From Acidobacteriota bacterium (GTDB lineage: Bacteria; Acidobacteriota; Vicinamibacteria; Vicinamibacterales; UBA8438): 35,208 bases of DNA. The stretch lies in the NCBI GenBank assembly GCA_011523845.1, contig WTFV01000082.1, positions 1 through 35,208 of the forward strand. Reading direction: 5' to 3'. The translations under genes were made by a program, and so were the position numbers. Each line of letters starts with the position of its first letter. Position 1 is the first letter of the stretch. This document shows positions 6,574-15,077 of the stretch, one piece after another. The notes under the pieces were generated by a model that was not told where the DNA came from, did no database searches, and saw nothing but the letters and a program-made list of their open reading frames with translations.

Positions 6574-8238
6574 TCAGGCCTTGGCGCCCACCCCCAGGCC
6601 AACACCTTGCACTGAAGCCGACACGCCAGTGGCCTCGCGTGCCGTTGCGACGGCAACAGGAATCCGAACCGTAAAGGTCGTCCCTCGTCCGAGACCGCTG
6701 TCGACGTCAATACGCCCACTGTGCGCCCGCACGACGTGCCGCGCTATCGCCAGGCCGAGGCCGGTACCCGTCACGCGACCGGCCACCGCCGCGTTCGCGC
6801 GGTAGAACTGGTGGAATATCCTCTCCTGGTCGCCCGGAGCGATGCCGATGCCGAAATCCGTCACGCATACTGCGACGTCGTCGTCACGCTGCGACAGATC
6901 CACACGAATCTGTCGCGCCTGGCCGGAGTACTTCATGGCATTGTCCAGCAGATTGACGAAGACCTGCGACATGGCCTGCGCGTCCACGGAGACGGCGGGC
7001 AAGGGCTCGTCCGGCCGTGTCACCGAGATGGCGAAGCCGTCACGCTCCCGCCGTGCATCGACGGCCCTGAGGGCCGGACCGACAACGTCCTCTATCGTCG
7101 CGTCTTCGCAGCGATAGCGCGTTTCCATGGACTCGATCCGGGCGAAGTCCAGCACGTTGTCGATGAGGTGCCCCAGGCGATCGCTCTCGCGCTCGATTCG
7201 TCCGCCGTACTCGACGACCTTGTCCTGCGACGCGACGCGCCCCCGGCGCAGGAACTCCCCGAACATCGATATCGACGCGAGCGGCGTGCGAAGCTCGTGG
7301 GAAACGTTCGCCACGAACGCGTTCCTGATCCGGGCAAGACGCTGCTCCCGATTGGCAGCTCGCCACGTGCGCAGCACTCCACCGAGTACCGCGACCGACA
7401 TCAGGACCGTCAGCACCCAGCTCGTTAGCGCATTGGACTCGAGAACCTGCGCGGCGGCCGTGTGACGACTGCGAGCCGACAGATTCCAGTCTCGGAACAG
7501 GAAATCGAAGTGTCCCTCCAACAGGTCGGTTTGACCCGCTCCCTCGTTGGTGGCGATCACGGCGCGTCCCGTCTCGTCCGCCACCCGCACGATGAGGTTG
7601 TCTCGAACGTCTTCCGCCAACAGATTGGTCGCACCATCCAGAGCCCGCGGCAGGTAGTCACGCTCGAGTCGGTCACTGTCAACGACAAAACCGATGATAC
7701 TGATTCGCTCCGCCTCGCCACCCGTTACGAACCTGTAGACGACGCGGTTGTCCGGGTCAGCCTCATCTACGTAGAGTCTCGAACGATCCAGCGGCAGCAC
7801 TTCCTGCATGTAGAGCAGCGAACTGGCGCGCAACACGACCGCCTCGATGTCGGGCTCGGCCCCGACCCGCATCTCTCCCGTCCTCGGATCGTAGTACCGC
7901 GTGAGACACAGGCACCCGTCGAGGGCCGCGGCAAAGAGCAGTCGCGCCGGCGAAGTATCCGTCCGGTCGAAGTGCCGCGCCACTTCATCGAACCGCTTCG
8001 CGGCAAGGACGTCCCCGGATACATCCAGAATCTCATGCGCGGCGTTCTCGTACACGCTTCGTACATTCGCCGCGACGGCCTCCAGATACCGCGCAACCGT
8101 GGTCTGGTGGGCGATGACCTCGACCTCGGCCAGCCGCCGGCTCGACACGTACTGCAGTACGAGAATTGCCAGCAGAGGAACGAGCACGACCGCCATTTCC
8201 AGACCGTGTCGGCCGTTGAACGCTCTGAATCGACCCAT
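6574..8238 (-). CDS. Membrane sensor histidine kinase
   Basis: 554 aa from ATG 8238, chosen for GAGGAG seven bases upstream and because a transmembrane segment follows (about 13-30, EMAVVLVPLLAILVLQY). A periplasmic sensor region of about 240 residues has no recognised fold by eye. It is followed by TM2 (about 270-290), then HisKA with H314 in F-V-A-N-V-S-H-E-L-R-T-P-L, N-box LLDNAMKYS (N433), G1 box TDFGIGI (460-466) and G2 box GTGLGLAI (491-498). It should autophosphorylate on H314 and pass phosphate to the downstream OmpR-type regulator. The signal sensed is unknown. The 255 bp upstream to the Crp/Fnr gene hold no further gene that I could support. Confidence 0.93.
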   Translation of the reverse strand: MGRFRAFNGRHGLEMAVVLVPLLAILVLQYVSSRRLAEVEVIAHQTTVARYLEAVAANVRSVYENAAHEILDVSGDVLAAKRFDEVARHFDRTDTSPARLLFAAALDGCLCLTRYYDPRTGEMRVGAEPDIEAVVLRASSLLYMQEVLPLDRSRLYVDEADPDNRVVYRFVTGGEAERISIIGFVVDSDRLERDYLPRALDGATNLLAEDVRDNLIVRVADETGRAVIATNEGAGQTDLLEGHFDFLFRDWNLSARSRHTAAAQVLESNALTSWVLTVLMSVAVLGGVLRTWRAANREQRLARIRNAFVANVSHELRTPLASISMFGEFLRRGRVASQDKVVEYGGRIERESDRLGHLIDNVLDFARIESMETRYRCEDATIEDVVGPALRAVDARRERDGFAISVTRPDEPLPAVSVDAQAMSQVFVNLLDNAMKYSGQARQIRVDLSQRDDDVAVCVTDFGIGIAPGDQERIFHQFYRANAAVAGRVTGTGLGLAIARHVVRAHSGRIDVDSGLGRGTTFTVRIPVAVATAREATGVSASVQGVGLGVGAKA

Positions 8239-8493
8239 GGGCGAACTCCTCGACGCCAAGATACCACCATCCGACACGGAATGTTCATGGAGTCGGCCAG
8301 GGAAAGCCTGCCAGCGAGACCGCGCACGGCGGCTGCGCCGAACGCGATCCTCGTATCCCGCGGGGAACATGCAAACACGAATGTGCGTTACGTGACGAAG
8401 CGAACCTGCTTCCGACGGCATCCAGTCAGGTGCATCTTCGAGGACCCAAACCGTCCACCCAGCCACCCCGGCGTGTCGAACGTCCAGCCGCGA

Positions 8494-9195
8494 CTATCCC
8501 GCGTTCAACGGCCAGCCGACGTCGCGGCGGGTCGGATCGACGGCGCGCAGCCTGAGGGGATTCAGGATGACCAGGCGGTCCCGGCGCAACTCGATCAGGC
8601 GATCGCGCTGAAACTGGCCGAGCAGCGCCGACAACTGGGTGACCGGCACGGAGATCAACCCGGCCAGCTCGCGGCGGTCGATCGGGAGTCGGAGGTGCAC
8701 CTGCTTGTTCATCGGGATCGCGTCGTTGGCGTGCAGCAGCCGGTGCAGCAGCCGCTTCAGGCGCGCCGCCGGGGAGGCCTGCGCATGGTCGCCATCGCGG
8801 TCCAGTCGGTCGATCAACTCGCGACTGTGCATCAGACTGATCCGCCACGACAGGTCCGGATCCACCCGGACGAGGCCCAGAAACCGTTCGCGCGGCAGTC
8901 CCCGCACGGCGCAATCGGTCACTGCTACGACGGAGACCGGCGCCTTCGCCTCTGCGATGACCGACTCCGCCCCCAGGAACCAGCCCGGGAACCGCAACCC
9001 GACGGTGGCCCGAGAGCGGCCCGATTCGACGCGCTCGAACTTGGCGATCCCGTCGGACAGCAGGTAGACGTGCTCCGGAACCACATGCTGGCGCAGCATC
9101 TCCGCCCCGGCAGGATGCGTCTCCGGCGGCGACAGGTGCGTCCTCCAGTCCTCGATGCTCTCACCGACGATTGGGTACGCGCTGAACCTCTCCAT
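8494..9195 (-). CDS. Crp/Fnr-family transcriptional regulator (downstream copy)
   Basis: 233 aa from ATG 9195. An in-frame TTG at 9207 that overlaps the upstream stop codon (TTGA) is an alternative start and would imply translational coupling. The N-terminal half is a cyclic-nucleotide-binding-like beta-roll (PEHVYLLSDGIAKFERVE...GWFLGAESVIAEAKAPVSVVAVTD). The C-terminal half is a helix-turn-helix (RRELAGLISVPVTQLSALLG). It is a diverged paralogue of the next gene upstream: both share W-x-x-x-x-M-H-S-R-E in the dimer helix and similar layout. No Cys cluster for an Fe-S sensor is evident, so an Fnr-like oxygen sensor is unlikely; the ligand is unknown. Confidence 0.9.
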   Translation of the reverse strand: MERFSAYPIVGESIEDWRTHLSPPETHPAGAEMLRQHVVPEHVYLLSDGIAKFERVESGRSRATVGLRFPGWFLGAESVIAEAKAPVSVVAVTDCAVRGLPRERFLGLVRVDPDLSWRISLMHSRELIDRLDRDGDHAQASPAARLKRLLHRLLHANDAIPMNKQVHLRLPIDRRELAGLISVPVTQLSALLGQFQRDRLIELRRDRLVILNPLRLRAVDPTRRDVGWPLNAG

Positions 9196-9203
9196 GGATC
9201 CGC

Positions 9204-9953
9204 TCAATGCGCGAGCTCGAGTTCATTGGTTCCCACGGGCGTCGTCAGTACCCCGAATCCGTCGGTGTCGTCGCTGGCAAGCCTCTTCAGGTCGGGGATC
9301 ACGATCCAGCCTTTCTGCACGCGAACGACGCCGTCATCGCGGAGCCGCTTGAGAAGTCGACTGAGATGCTCCGGCGTGACGGCAATCAGACTCGCCAGCT
9401 CCCAGCGCTTCAGCGGCGACAACAGGCGGACGTCCTTGCCGTTCCCGTCCGGCGTCGTGGCCGTGGCGAGTCGCCGCAGGACCCGTTCCAGCCGCTGTCG
9501 CGCCGTCTTGACCCCGAGGTCGGCCATGTGATGGAACTGGCTGAGCACCTCCCGGCTGTGCATCCGGTGCACGTGCCACGACAGACCCGGTTGATCGGCC
9601 ATCATCTCGAGGAACGCCTCGCGCGACAGCCGTCGCACCGTGCAAGCCGTCACCGCAACCACGCTCGCCGGATGCGCTCGGCCCACCAGGACGAAAGCCG
9701 CGCCCAGCAACCATCCCGCGCCGCGCAGGCCGAGAATCTGTTCGCGCCCGTTGCCGTCGATGCGCACCAGCTTCGCGAGCCCGTCCTCGATGAAGAAGAT
9801 GTCACCGGACTCGCACCCCTGCTGAATCAGCACGGTCCCCACCGGATACAGTTGAGCGGCCGGCAGAAGCGACAGCCACGATGCCAGACCGCTTCCGTCC
9901 TGCGAGCCCGGAGTCCCCCTCTCGTTTCCTGCGCCGTTTGTGTGAAGTGACAT
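9204..9953 (-). CDS. Crp/Fnr-family transcriptional regulator (upstream copy)
   Basis: 249 aa from ATG 9953. Longer in-frame starts exist (for example 9989), but a plausible promoter at 9976-10003 lies across them, which favours 9953. The cNMP-binding-like domain reads LYPVGTVLIQQGCESGDIFF...GLAKLVRIDGNGREQILGLRG, followed by the dimer helix (SWHVHRMHSREVLSQF) and a C-terminal HTH (RWELASLIAVTPEHLSRLLK). It overlaps or abuts the next gene, so the two paralogues are probably co-transcribed. It may control itself or the downstream kinase/lasso genes, but that is inference from position only. Confidence 0.9.
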   Translation of the reverse strand: MSLHTNGAGNERGTPGSQDGSGLASWLSLLPAAQLYPVGTVLIQQGCESGDIFFIEDGLAKLVRIDGNGREQILGLRGAGWLLGAAFVLVGRAHPASVVAVTACTVRRLSREAFLEMMADQPGLSWHVHRMHSREVLSQFHHMADLGVKTARQRLERVLRRLATATTPDGNGKDVRLLSPLKRWELASLIAVTPEHLSRLLKRLRDDGVVRVQKGWIVIPDLKRLASDDTDGFGVLTTPVGTNELELAH

Positions 9954-9975
9954 GTGCAGATAGTGGCTTGCGGGA

Positions 9976-10003
9976 TTTGTAAATGTCATCTCTGACACGT
10001 CAA
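9976..10003 (-). promoter_or_regulatory. Candidate sigma-70 promoter for the Crp/Fnr pair
   Basis: On the minus strand TTGACG (10003-9998) is followed after 16 bp by TACAAA (9981-9976). Transcription would begin near 9968, leaving a short leader before ATG 9953. The -35 box matches five of six consensus bases. The -10 is weaker. This is one of the few promoter-like pairs in this GC-rich window. Confidence 0.4.
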
Positions 10004-10184
10004 AGTTGTAACGGATCCGTAAAGCAGGACGGATATTTCGCGCTCTTGCCGGTTCGAGTCTTGATGCGGCGACGATCCGCACCGGGACGGCCGCGGATGC
10101 GCAACCGCGGCGCGGTCAATCGACCGGCGGGTTCATCGCACCGGACGCGCCGTTCGCCGGCGGACAGGCCGCGCCCCGGGGCGA

Positions 10185-10823
10185 TCAGGGCGCCCGCGTG
10201 ACCAGCGGCGCCTGGCAGTCGGATTCGGCGCTGACGTCGAGCGGCCACCAGCTCGCGAAGTCCGCATCGGAAGCGGCGAGCGGGACGACGAGCGGGAAGC
10301 CGGCGGGCTCGAACGTGCCGCTGCCGCCGGCTTCCCTGTGCCGCCGCGCGAGATCCGCGCGGAAGCCGGAGACCTCGGGCGCGCGAAAGAGCGCATAGTA
10401 GAGCTGGCGCGTCGTGCCGGAGCCCTCCCGACGGACGACTCCCACGCAAACCGGCACGGGTACGGCCGCCGACAGGCCCGACTGCTCCGCCGTCTCGAGC
10501 ACGTCGGGCGGCGCCAGCACGCTGCCGAGCGCGTCGCGATACTCGGACTGCAGCACGAGCGGCATCGCCGACACGGCCGGCGAGGTCATCGATTCCATGG
10601 TGCGGGCGAAGATCTGTTGAAAGAGCTCGGCGCGCAGTTGATCCGACGGCTGCAGGACGAGCAGACCCGCGCCCGGTTGCATCGGGCCACGCAGCGCCAG
10701 GGTCCACTCCGAGACCAGCCCGGGGTCGATCACGTACGGCTCCGCCAGGCTGCTCTGGACCGTCCGCCAGAACAGCCAGCCGAGCACCGCGAGCGCCACG
10801 ACCGCGATTCCGGCCTTGCGCAT
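10185..10823 (-). CDS. Membrane-anchored protein of unknown function
   Basis: 212 aa from ATG 10823, with GGAGGAG close upstream. The N-terminus has one hydrophobic segment (AGIAVVALAVLGWLFW, about residues 4-19) preceded by R-K, so it is anchored with the rest periplasmic or is exported. The remainder has no motif I recognise. It contains only a few cysteines (VPVCVGVV and near the end E-S-D-C-Q) and reads as a globular alpha/beta domain. It follows the DUF6351-like gene by 111 bp in the same direction. No function is assigned. Confidence 0.7.
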   Translation of the reverse strand: MRKAGIAVVALAVLGWLFWRTVQSSLAEPYVIDPGLVSEWTLALRGPMQPGAGLLVLQPSDQLRAELFQQIFARTMESMTSPAVSAMPLVLQSEYRDALGSVLAPPDVLETAEQSGLSAAVPVPVCVGVVRREGSGTTRQLYYALFRAPEVSGFRADLARRHREAGGSGTFEPAGFPLVVPLAASDADFASWWPLDVSAESDCQAPLVTRAP

Positions 10824-10934
10824 CTCACTCCTCCGCCCGCCGGGGGGCCGCGTCGACCGTCCCGTGTCGCCGTCGGCCGCCTCGACGTCCACCCGAACCC
10901 GCGTCCGCGGGCGCTCGCGGCGCCAGCCGCCGGG

Positions 10935-13085
10935 TCAGTACTTCAGCCAGGTTCCCGTCAGGCCGGTCTGCCCGACGCCCGGCTGCGTCCAGTCGCAGAC
11001 GCCCTCGTCGAATATCTCGCGCAGCTCCGCCTCCTGCTCGGCCGTGAACGTTGCGCCATAGTCGCCCAGGTCGATCGGCTTCAGCTCGCACTTGATGACG
11101 TCGCTCGCAACCGGAGCGCCAGCCACCTCGCGCGGCGCCGGCGCCGAGGGGTACAGCGACTCGCAACGGCCGCTGCCGCGGACCTGCTCCTCGACGATGC
11201 GGGTCGGATCGTCGTCCCGCGTCCAGCAGGCATCGACGAGATCGCCCGGCTTGGCGCCGACCACCTGGTCGATCCGCGGACCGTCGCCATTCTCGGCATC
11301 GAGATTCGCCAGCCACCGGTCCATCTGCGCCAGCGCACCGCGTAGCACGGGGCTGCTGCTGCTGTAGAGGCCGTAGCGGTCGTCCTCGGTCAGCATCACG
11401 TGGTTGTCGGTCCGGCCGTTGGCCTTCCGCAACCGCTCGCGCATGGAGAACGAATGGTAGCGGACGTGCACGTCGCCGTTCTCGCGGTCGTCGCTGTAGG
11501 CGCGGTAGTCGATGATCGGGGTCTCGGAGAGCCCCCCGCCGCCGTTCGTCAGCCGCCCCGTCTCGTAGGCCAGGCGCACCGCCTCCGGATCGGCCACCGT
11601 CCGTTCGGCCTGGAAGCCGCCGTCCTGGTCGTAGCCGCCGATGCGACGGTTGAGGTCGAGGAACTGCGCCGCCGTGATGACGCCGTCGTTGAGCGCCCCG
11701 AGCCCGTACTGCACGCCGGCGTTGTCGAGCGGGCGGCGCGCGAACCCGGTCTCGGCGTCCCGGCCGTAGACGTTCACGTAGTGGCTGTAGACGTCGCAGC
11801 GGGCGCCGTCCGGGTTGTCGGTCGGATGGTAGCGCAGGGCCTCGGGCAGCACGTCGGGGCAGAACTCGCCCACCTGCACCCGGCCGGCGTTGACCGACAC
11901 GTTCGGCATCGTCGCGAGATTCAGGAAACCGGCGACGGCCCGTTTCTGCTCCTCGGTGAACGGCACCGGCGTCTCCCGGAAGTAGCGGTCGAGCAACCGC
12001 GCGTCGGTGATCATCGGGATGGTGCCGAAGCCGACGTCCGGGAAGCTGCAGCCCGGGATGATGCCGTCGAGCAGCCCGGGATAGTTGTCGGCGATCTGGT
12101 GGTTCTGGTACGACCCGCCGGAACAGCCCCAGCCGATGGTGTAGCGCGGCGGGCCGTAGGCCTCGATGAACCGCTCCTTGACCATCATCATCGTCTCGGC
12201 AGCCAGCAGGTCGTTGCAGTTGTTGCCGTAGACGTTGAGGCTCGCCGACGCCACCGCGTAACCCTGCCGCAGCATGACGTCGTCGGTGACGCCGCCGGTG
12301 CCCGCGCCCTGGCGGTACCAGCCGTTCACGCAGCCGCCGCCGAACGTGTAGATGAGCCGGCGGTTCCAGCCCGGCGACCCGGTCCATGCATCCGGGTCCG
12401 GGTCGCCGGCGCCGGGCGCGTGCAGCATGGCGATCTGGTAGACGGCGCGGTTGACGGTACCCGTCTCGATGCGTACGACGTAGGGCACCTCGGCGCCGGT
12501 CAGCGTCGTCGTGGTCGCAGCATCCGCGGGTAGCACGGCCGGATCGGCCAGCGGTTTCAGCGTCCCGTCCGTCCCGCGGTAGGCGTAGTCGACGCGGCGC
12601 GCGACGGAGCAGTGCTCGTCCAGCGGGTCGCCGAGCGTCTCTCCCGACGGCAGCTCGAACGAGTCGGTCTCGCAGACGAACGGCTGCTCGTGCGGGCCGG
12701 AGAAAACCGGGCCCTCGACCGGATGGTTGACCAGCTCCAGCGCCGCGCCGGCTTCACCACCGGTGACGGTCACGGACACCTCGTTGGCCCCGCGCGACAG
12801 CCCGTCGACGATGCCCGCCAGCCGGTGCCGGTCGGCATCGGCACGAAACGCCGCGGTCGTGTCCGTGCCGTTGACCGCCACGCGCACGTCGGACAGTTCC
12901 ACGTCCGCCGGGACGTCGATCTGCAGCAACGCGTCGCCGCCGCTCACCGTGTCCGGCCGGCCCGACAGCACGGTAATCCCGATCTCGTCGGCCGCGTGCG
13001 CGGTTCCGACCAGAACGCTCGCCGACATCCCCGCCGCCAGCATCGCGACCGCCGAGATGCACCCGATGATTCTCTGCTTGCGCAT
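10935..13085 (-). CDS. Large secreted protein, DUF6351-like (alpha/beta-hydrolase features)
   Basis: 716 aa from ATG 13085, with GAGGGAG eight bases upstream and a Sec signal peptide (MRKQRIIGCISAVAMLAAGM, ending near A-H-A-A-D). The mature start, ITVLSGRPDTVSGGDALLQI, is the pattern I associate with the DUF6351 family. An immunoglobulin-like N-terminal part is followed by a catalytic-looking domain: GGGCVNGWYRQG (249-260), then G-W-G-C-S-G-G-S-Y (318-326), a Ser-elbow-like motif with S322 or S325, and many paired Cys. This resembles tannase/feruloyl-esterase-type hydrolases, but the enzyme activity is inference. A consensus TATAAT lies 35 bp upstream of the ATG. Confidence 0.85.
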   Translation of the reverse strand: MRKQRIIGCISAVAMLAAGMSASVLVGTAHAADEIGITVLSGRPDTVSGGDALLQIDVPADVELSDVRVAVNGTDTTAAFRADADRHRLAGIVDGLSRGANEVSVTVTGGEAGAALELVNHPVEGPVFSGPHEQPFVCETDSFELPSGETLGDPLDEHCSVARRVDYAYRGTDGTLKPLADPAVLPADAATTTTLTGAEVPYVVRIETGTVNRAVYQIAMLHAPGAGDPDPDAWTGSPGWNRRLIYTFGGGCVNGWYRQGAGTGGVTDDVMLRQGYAVASASLNVYGNNCNDLLAAETMMMVKERFIEAYGPPRYTIGWGCSGGSYQNHQIADNYPGLLDGIIPGCSFPDVGFGTIPMITDARLLDRYFRETPVPFTEEQKRAVAGFLNLATMPNVSVNAGRVQVGEFCPDVLPEALRYHPTDNPDGARCDVYSHYVNVYGRDAETGFARRPLDNAGVQYGLGALNDGVITAAQFLDLNRRIGGYDQDGGFQAERTVADPEAVRLAYETGRLTNGGGGLSETPIIDYRAYSDDRENGDVHVRYHSFSMRERLRKANGRTDNHVMLTEDDRYGLYSSSSPVLRGALAQMDRWLANLDAENGDGPRIDQVVGAKPGDLVDACWTRDDDPTRIVEEQVRGSGRCESLYPSAPAPREVAGAPVASDVIKCELKPIDLGDYGATFTAEQEAELREIFDEGVCDWTQPGVGQTGLTGTWLKY

Positions 13086-13119
13086 GGATCTCACTCCCTC
13101 GAACGGATTCGACTGCAAG

Positions 13120-13125
13120 ATTATA
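13120..13125 (-). promoter_or_regulatory. TATAAT -10 box upstream of the DUF6351-like gene
   Basis: Read on the minus strand, 13125-13120 is a perfect TATAAT, rare in this GC-rich sequence. It gives a leader of roughly 25-30 nt before ATG 13085. No good -35 hexamer is seen at 16-18 bp upstream. Confidence 0.4.
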
Positions 13126-13233
13126 CGGAGGAGCCGAAACGGGATCCGGACTCGACCGAACCGCCGGGGCGTCGATACACGGAATCGACGGTCTCGCCCA
13201 TTGCGTTCCGGCACTGACGGTGGCCCGTCGCGC

Positions 13234-13470
13234 TCAGTCGGTCGCCTCGGCATCCGGATCCGATCGCACGGGCGCGGAGTGGCGGGACAGGCGGGCGCGT
13301 TGCGCGTCTTCCAGGCTCCGGACCTTGAACACGCCGCGCGGTCGGACGCGCGGCACCATGGACCGGTACCGCGCACAGTGACGAATGAACCGCTCGAATC
13401 CATCGTCCGACCCGGTCCGGCCACGCGCCGCGTTCATCTCTTCGATTGATCGGAAGCGCTCGACGGCCAT
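13234..13470 (-). CDS. Small hypothetical protein, 78 aa
   Basis: The ATG at 13470 lies one base after the stop of the preceding small ORF (TAG at 13472-13474), so the two are coupled. The sequence is basic and helical: FRSIEEMNAARGRTG, then FERFIRHCARYRSMVPRVRPRGVFKVRSLEDAQRAR split over residues about 25-60. I have an impression of similar short proteins paired with nucleotidyltransferase-like genes in related bacteria, but this cannot be verified here. A small regulatory or antitoxin-like role is possible. Function unknown. Confidence 0.55.
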   Translation of the reverse strand: MAVERFRSIEEMNAARGRTGSDDGFERFIRHCARYRSMVPRVRPRGVFKVRSLEDAQRARLSRHSAPVRSDPDAEATD

Positions 13471-13471
13471 C

Positions 13472-13675
13472 CTATTCGTCCCGATTATCGGCCAGGTCGA
13501 AGCGCTGTCGCAGCACTGCCGCGTCCTGACGGTCGATTGCCCGCACGGTTCCTCTCTTCAGCCGGTGCAGCGCCGCCGGCGTCGCAACACGCACGCGCAC
13601 ACCCTCGATCTCCTTCAACTCCGCCTCCACCGAGTCGAAGCTCGCCAGCAGGTCGAGCAACTCGTCGCGGTCCAT
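13472..13675 (-). CDS. Short ORF resembling the C-terminal end of a nucleotidyltransferase-like protein
   Basis: 67 aa from ATG 13675. It reads DELLDLLASFDSVEAELKEI, then GVRVRVATPAALHRLKRGTV, then RAIDRQDAAVLRQRF. The phrase V-R-V-A-T-P-x-A-L-x-R-L-K and the following D-R-x-D-A are typical of the distal part of small nucleotidyltransferase proteins. The GSx10DxD catalytic segment is absent. The frame continues upstream without a start until a stop at the 3' end of the aminotransferase gene (13721). No Shine-Dalgarno is visible. It may be a remnant of a longer gene or a minimal partner of the coupled downstream ORF. Confidence 0.4.
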   Translation of the reverse strand: MDRDELLDLLASFDSVEAELKEIEGVRVRVATPAALHRLKRGTVRAIDRQDAAVLRQRFDLADNRDE

Positions 13676-13720
13676 CACGGCAGGATGTGTCGCGCCCCGG
13701 GGAATGCGAACGGGAAGCGT

Positions 13721-14983
13721 CTAGAGCGGTTCCTCGCGCAGCGCCGCGGCGCCGGAAACGGCGCGCGCCACGTGCTCGGCGGTGTTGTAGACGTGCGGGC
13801 AGATCCGCAGGCCACCCGTGGCGGCGCAGGCTATGCCGTGCCGCTCGTACAACGCGTTCACGAACGCACCGCGCCGCGCCGAGTCCACCACCGCGATCGC
13901 GACGCCGCCGCTCAGCTCGGGCTCCATCGGTGTCACCAGCTCGAAACCGGCGTCCTCGAGCCCGGCCTTCAGCATGGTCGCCAGCTCGACCACGCGCGCC
14001 TCGATCCGCTTCATCCCGAGACGGTCGTGGAACGCGACCGTCGTGCCGACCGCGGCCAGCGCCGCGTCGTCTCGCTGCCCCAGCGATTCGAACTTCCGTG
14101 CGCCCTTCGTTCGCGGCTCGACGGCGTTGCCCCAGCTCGGAGCGACGATGCTCGGCCAGATCTCCTCCACCCGGTCCGCGCGTACGTAGAGGAGTCCGAC
14201 CTCCTTCGGCCCCATGAACCACTTGTGCGCGCTGCCGGTGAAGGAGTCGCAGCCGAGCTCGCGCAGATCGACGTCCAGCGCGCCCCAGCTCTGCGCCCCG
14301 TCGACGTGCACGTGGATCCCGCGGCGGTGGGCCACCTCGCACAGCTCGCGCACCGGCAGCCGCAGGCCGCTCACGTTGGAGACGTGCGTCAGGGCGAGTA
14401 CCCGGGTCCGCGGCGTCAGCGCACGCTCGAAGACACCGATCAGCTCGTCCACGCCCGACGGCGTGGCCGGCGTCGTCACCTTCTTCACCGCCAGCCCGTA
14501 ACGGGCCGCCCGCACCTCCCAGGCGACGTTGTTGGTCGGGTGGTTCTGATCCCACACGACGACCTCGTCGTCGGCGGCCAGGGGAATCCCGGCGTTGACG
14601 ACGTTGTTGGCCTCGCTCGTGTTGCGCACGAGCGCGATCTCGTCCGCGGTGACGCCGAGCTGCATGGCCACCGCCGCGCGCGACTTCTCGAGCAGCGGGC
14701 CGAACTTCGCCCGGTTGGGGAACGAGCAGTCGACGTCGATGTCGCGCGTCAGCTCGCGCACCTGCTCGGCCACCACGCGCGGCGAGGGGCACAGGTTGGC
14801 CGCGTTCATCGGCACGCGCTCGTCGCGAAACGCGAACTGGCGTCGCACCTCCTCCCAGAGCGCCTCCAGCCCTTCGCCAGCGTGCGACTGCGCCGCGGCG
14901 GGACGGCCCGCCAGCAGTGGATGCACGACGCTGCCGACCGCGAGCGTCTGCAGGAACCGGCGCCGGTTGGTGTCGACGGTCAT
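13721..14983 (-). CDS. Tat-exported class V aminotransferase-fold PLP enzyme (isopenicillin N epimerase-like)
   Basis: 420 aa from ATG 14983, with GGAGG five bases upstream. The N-terminus carries a twin-arginine signal (TNRRRFLQTLAVGSVV, cleavage near A-A-A-Q), fitting export of a folded cofactor-bound protein. Class V aminotransferase features follow: LVRNTSEANNVV (118-129), the PLP-contacting D228 in HVHVDGAQSWG, and the Schiff-base lysine K254 in G-S-A-H-K-W-F-M-G-P-K. The family includes cysteine desulfurases and epimerases; the substrate here is unknown. It is divergent from the exported aldolase gene (94 bp between starts), so a shared regulatory region and pathway are possible. Confidence 0.88.
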   Translation of the reverse strand: MTVDTNRRRFLQTLAVGSVVHPLLAGRPAAAQSHAGEGLEALWEEVRRQFAFRDERVPMNAANLCPSPRVVAEQVRELTRDIDVDCSFPNRAKFGPLLEKSRAAVAMQLGVTADEIALVRNTSEANNVVNAGIPLAADDEVVVWDQNHPTNNVAWEVRAARYGLAVKKVTTPATPSGVDELIGVFERALTPRTRVLALTHVSNVSGLRLPVRELCEVAHRRGIHVHVDGAQSWGALDVDLRELGCDSFTGSAHKWFMGPKEVGLLYVRADRVEEIWPSIVAPSWGNAVEPRTKGARKFESLGQRDDAALAAVGTTVAFHDRLGMKRIEARVVELATMLKAGLEDAGFELVTPMEPELSGGVAIAVVDSARRGAFVNALYERHGIACAATGGLRICPHVYNTAEHVARAVSGAAALREEPL

Positions 14984-15077
14984 GGGAACCTCCGGGTCAG
15001 CGCGTTGCGCGTCATCGAGTTGTTCCCATAGCCTACCCCTTTCGGGCCACCTACCGCCGACCCGAAGGAGCAGGTTC

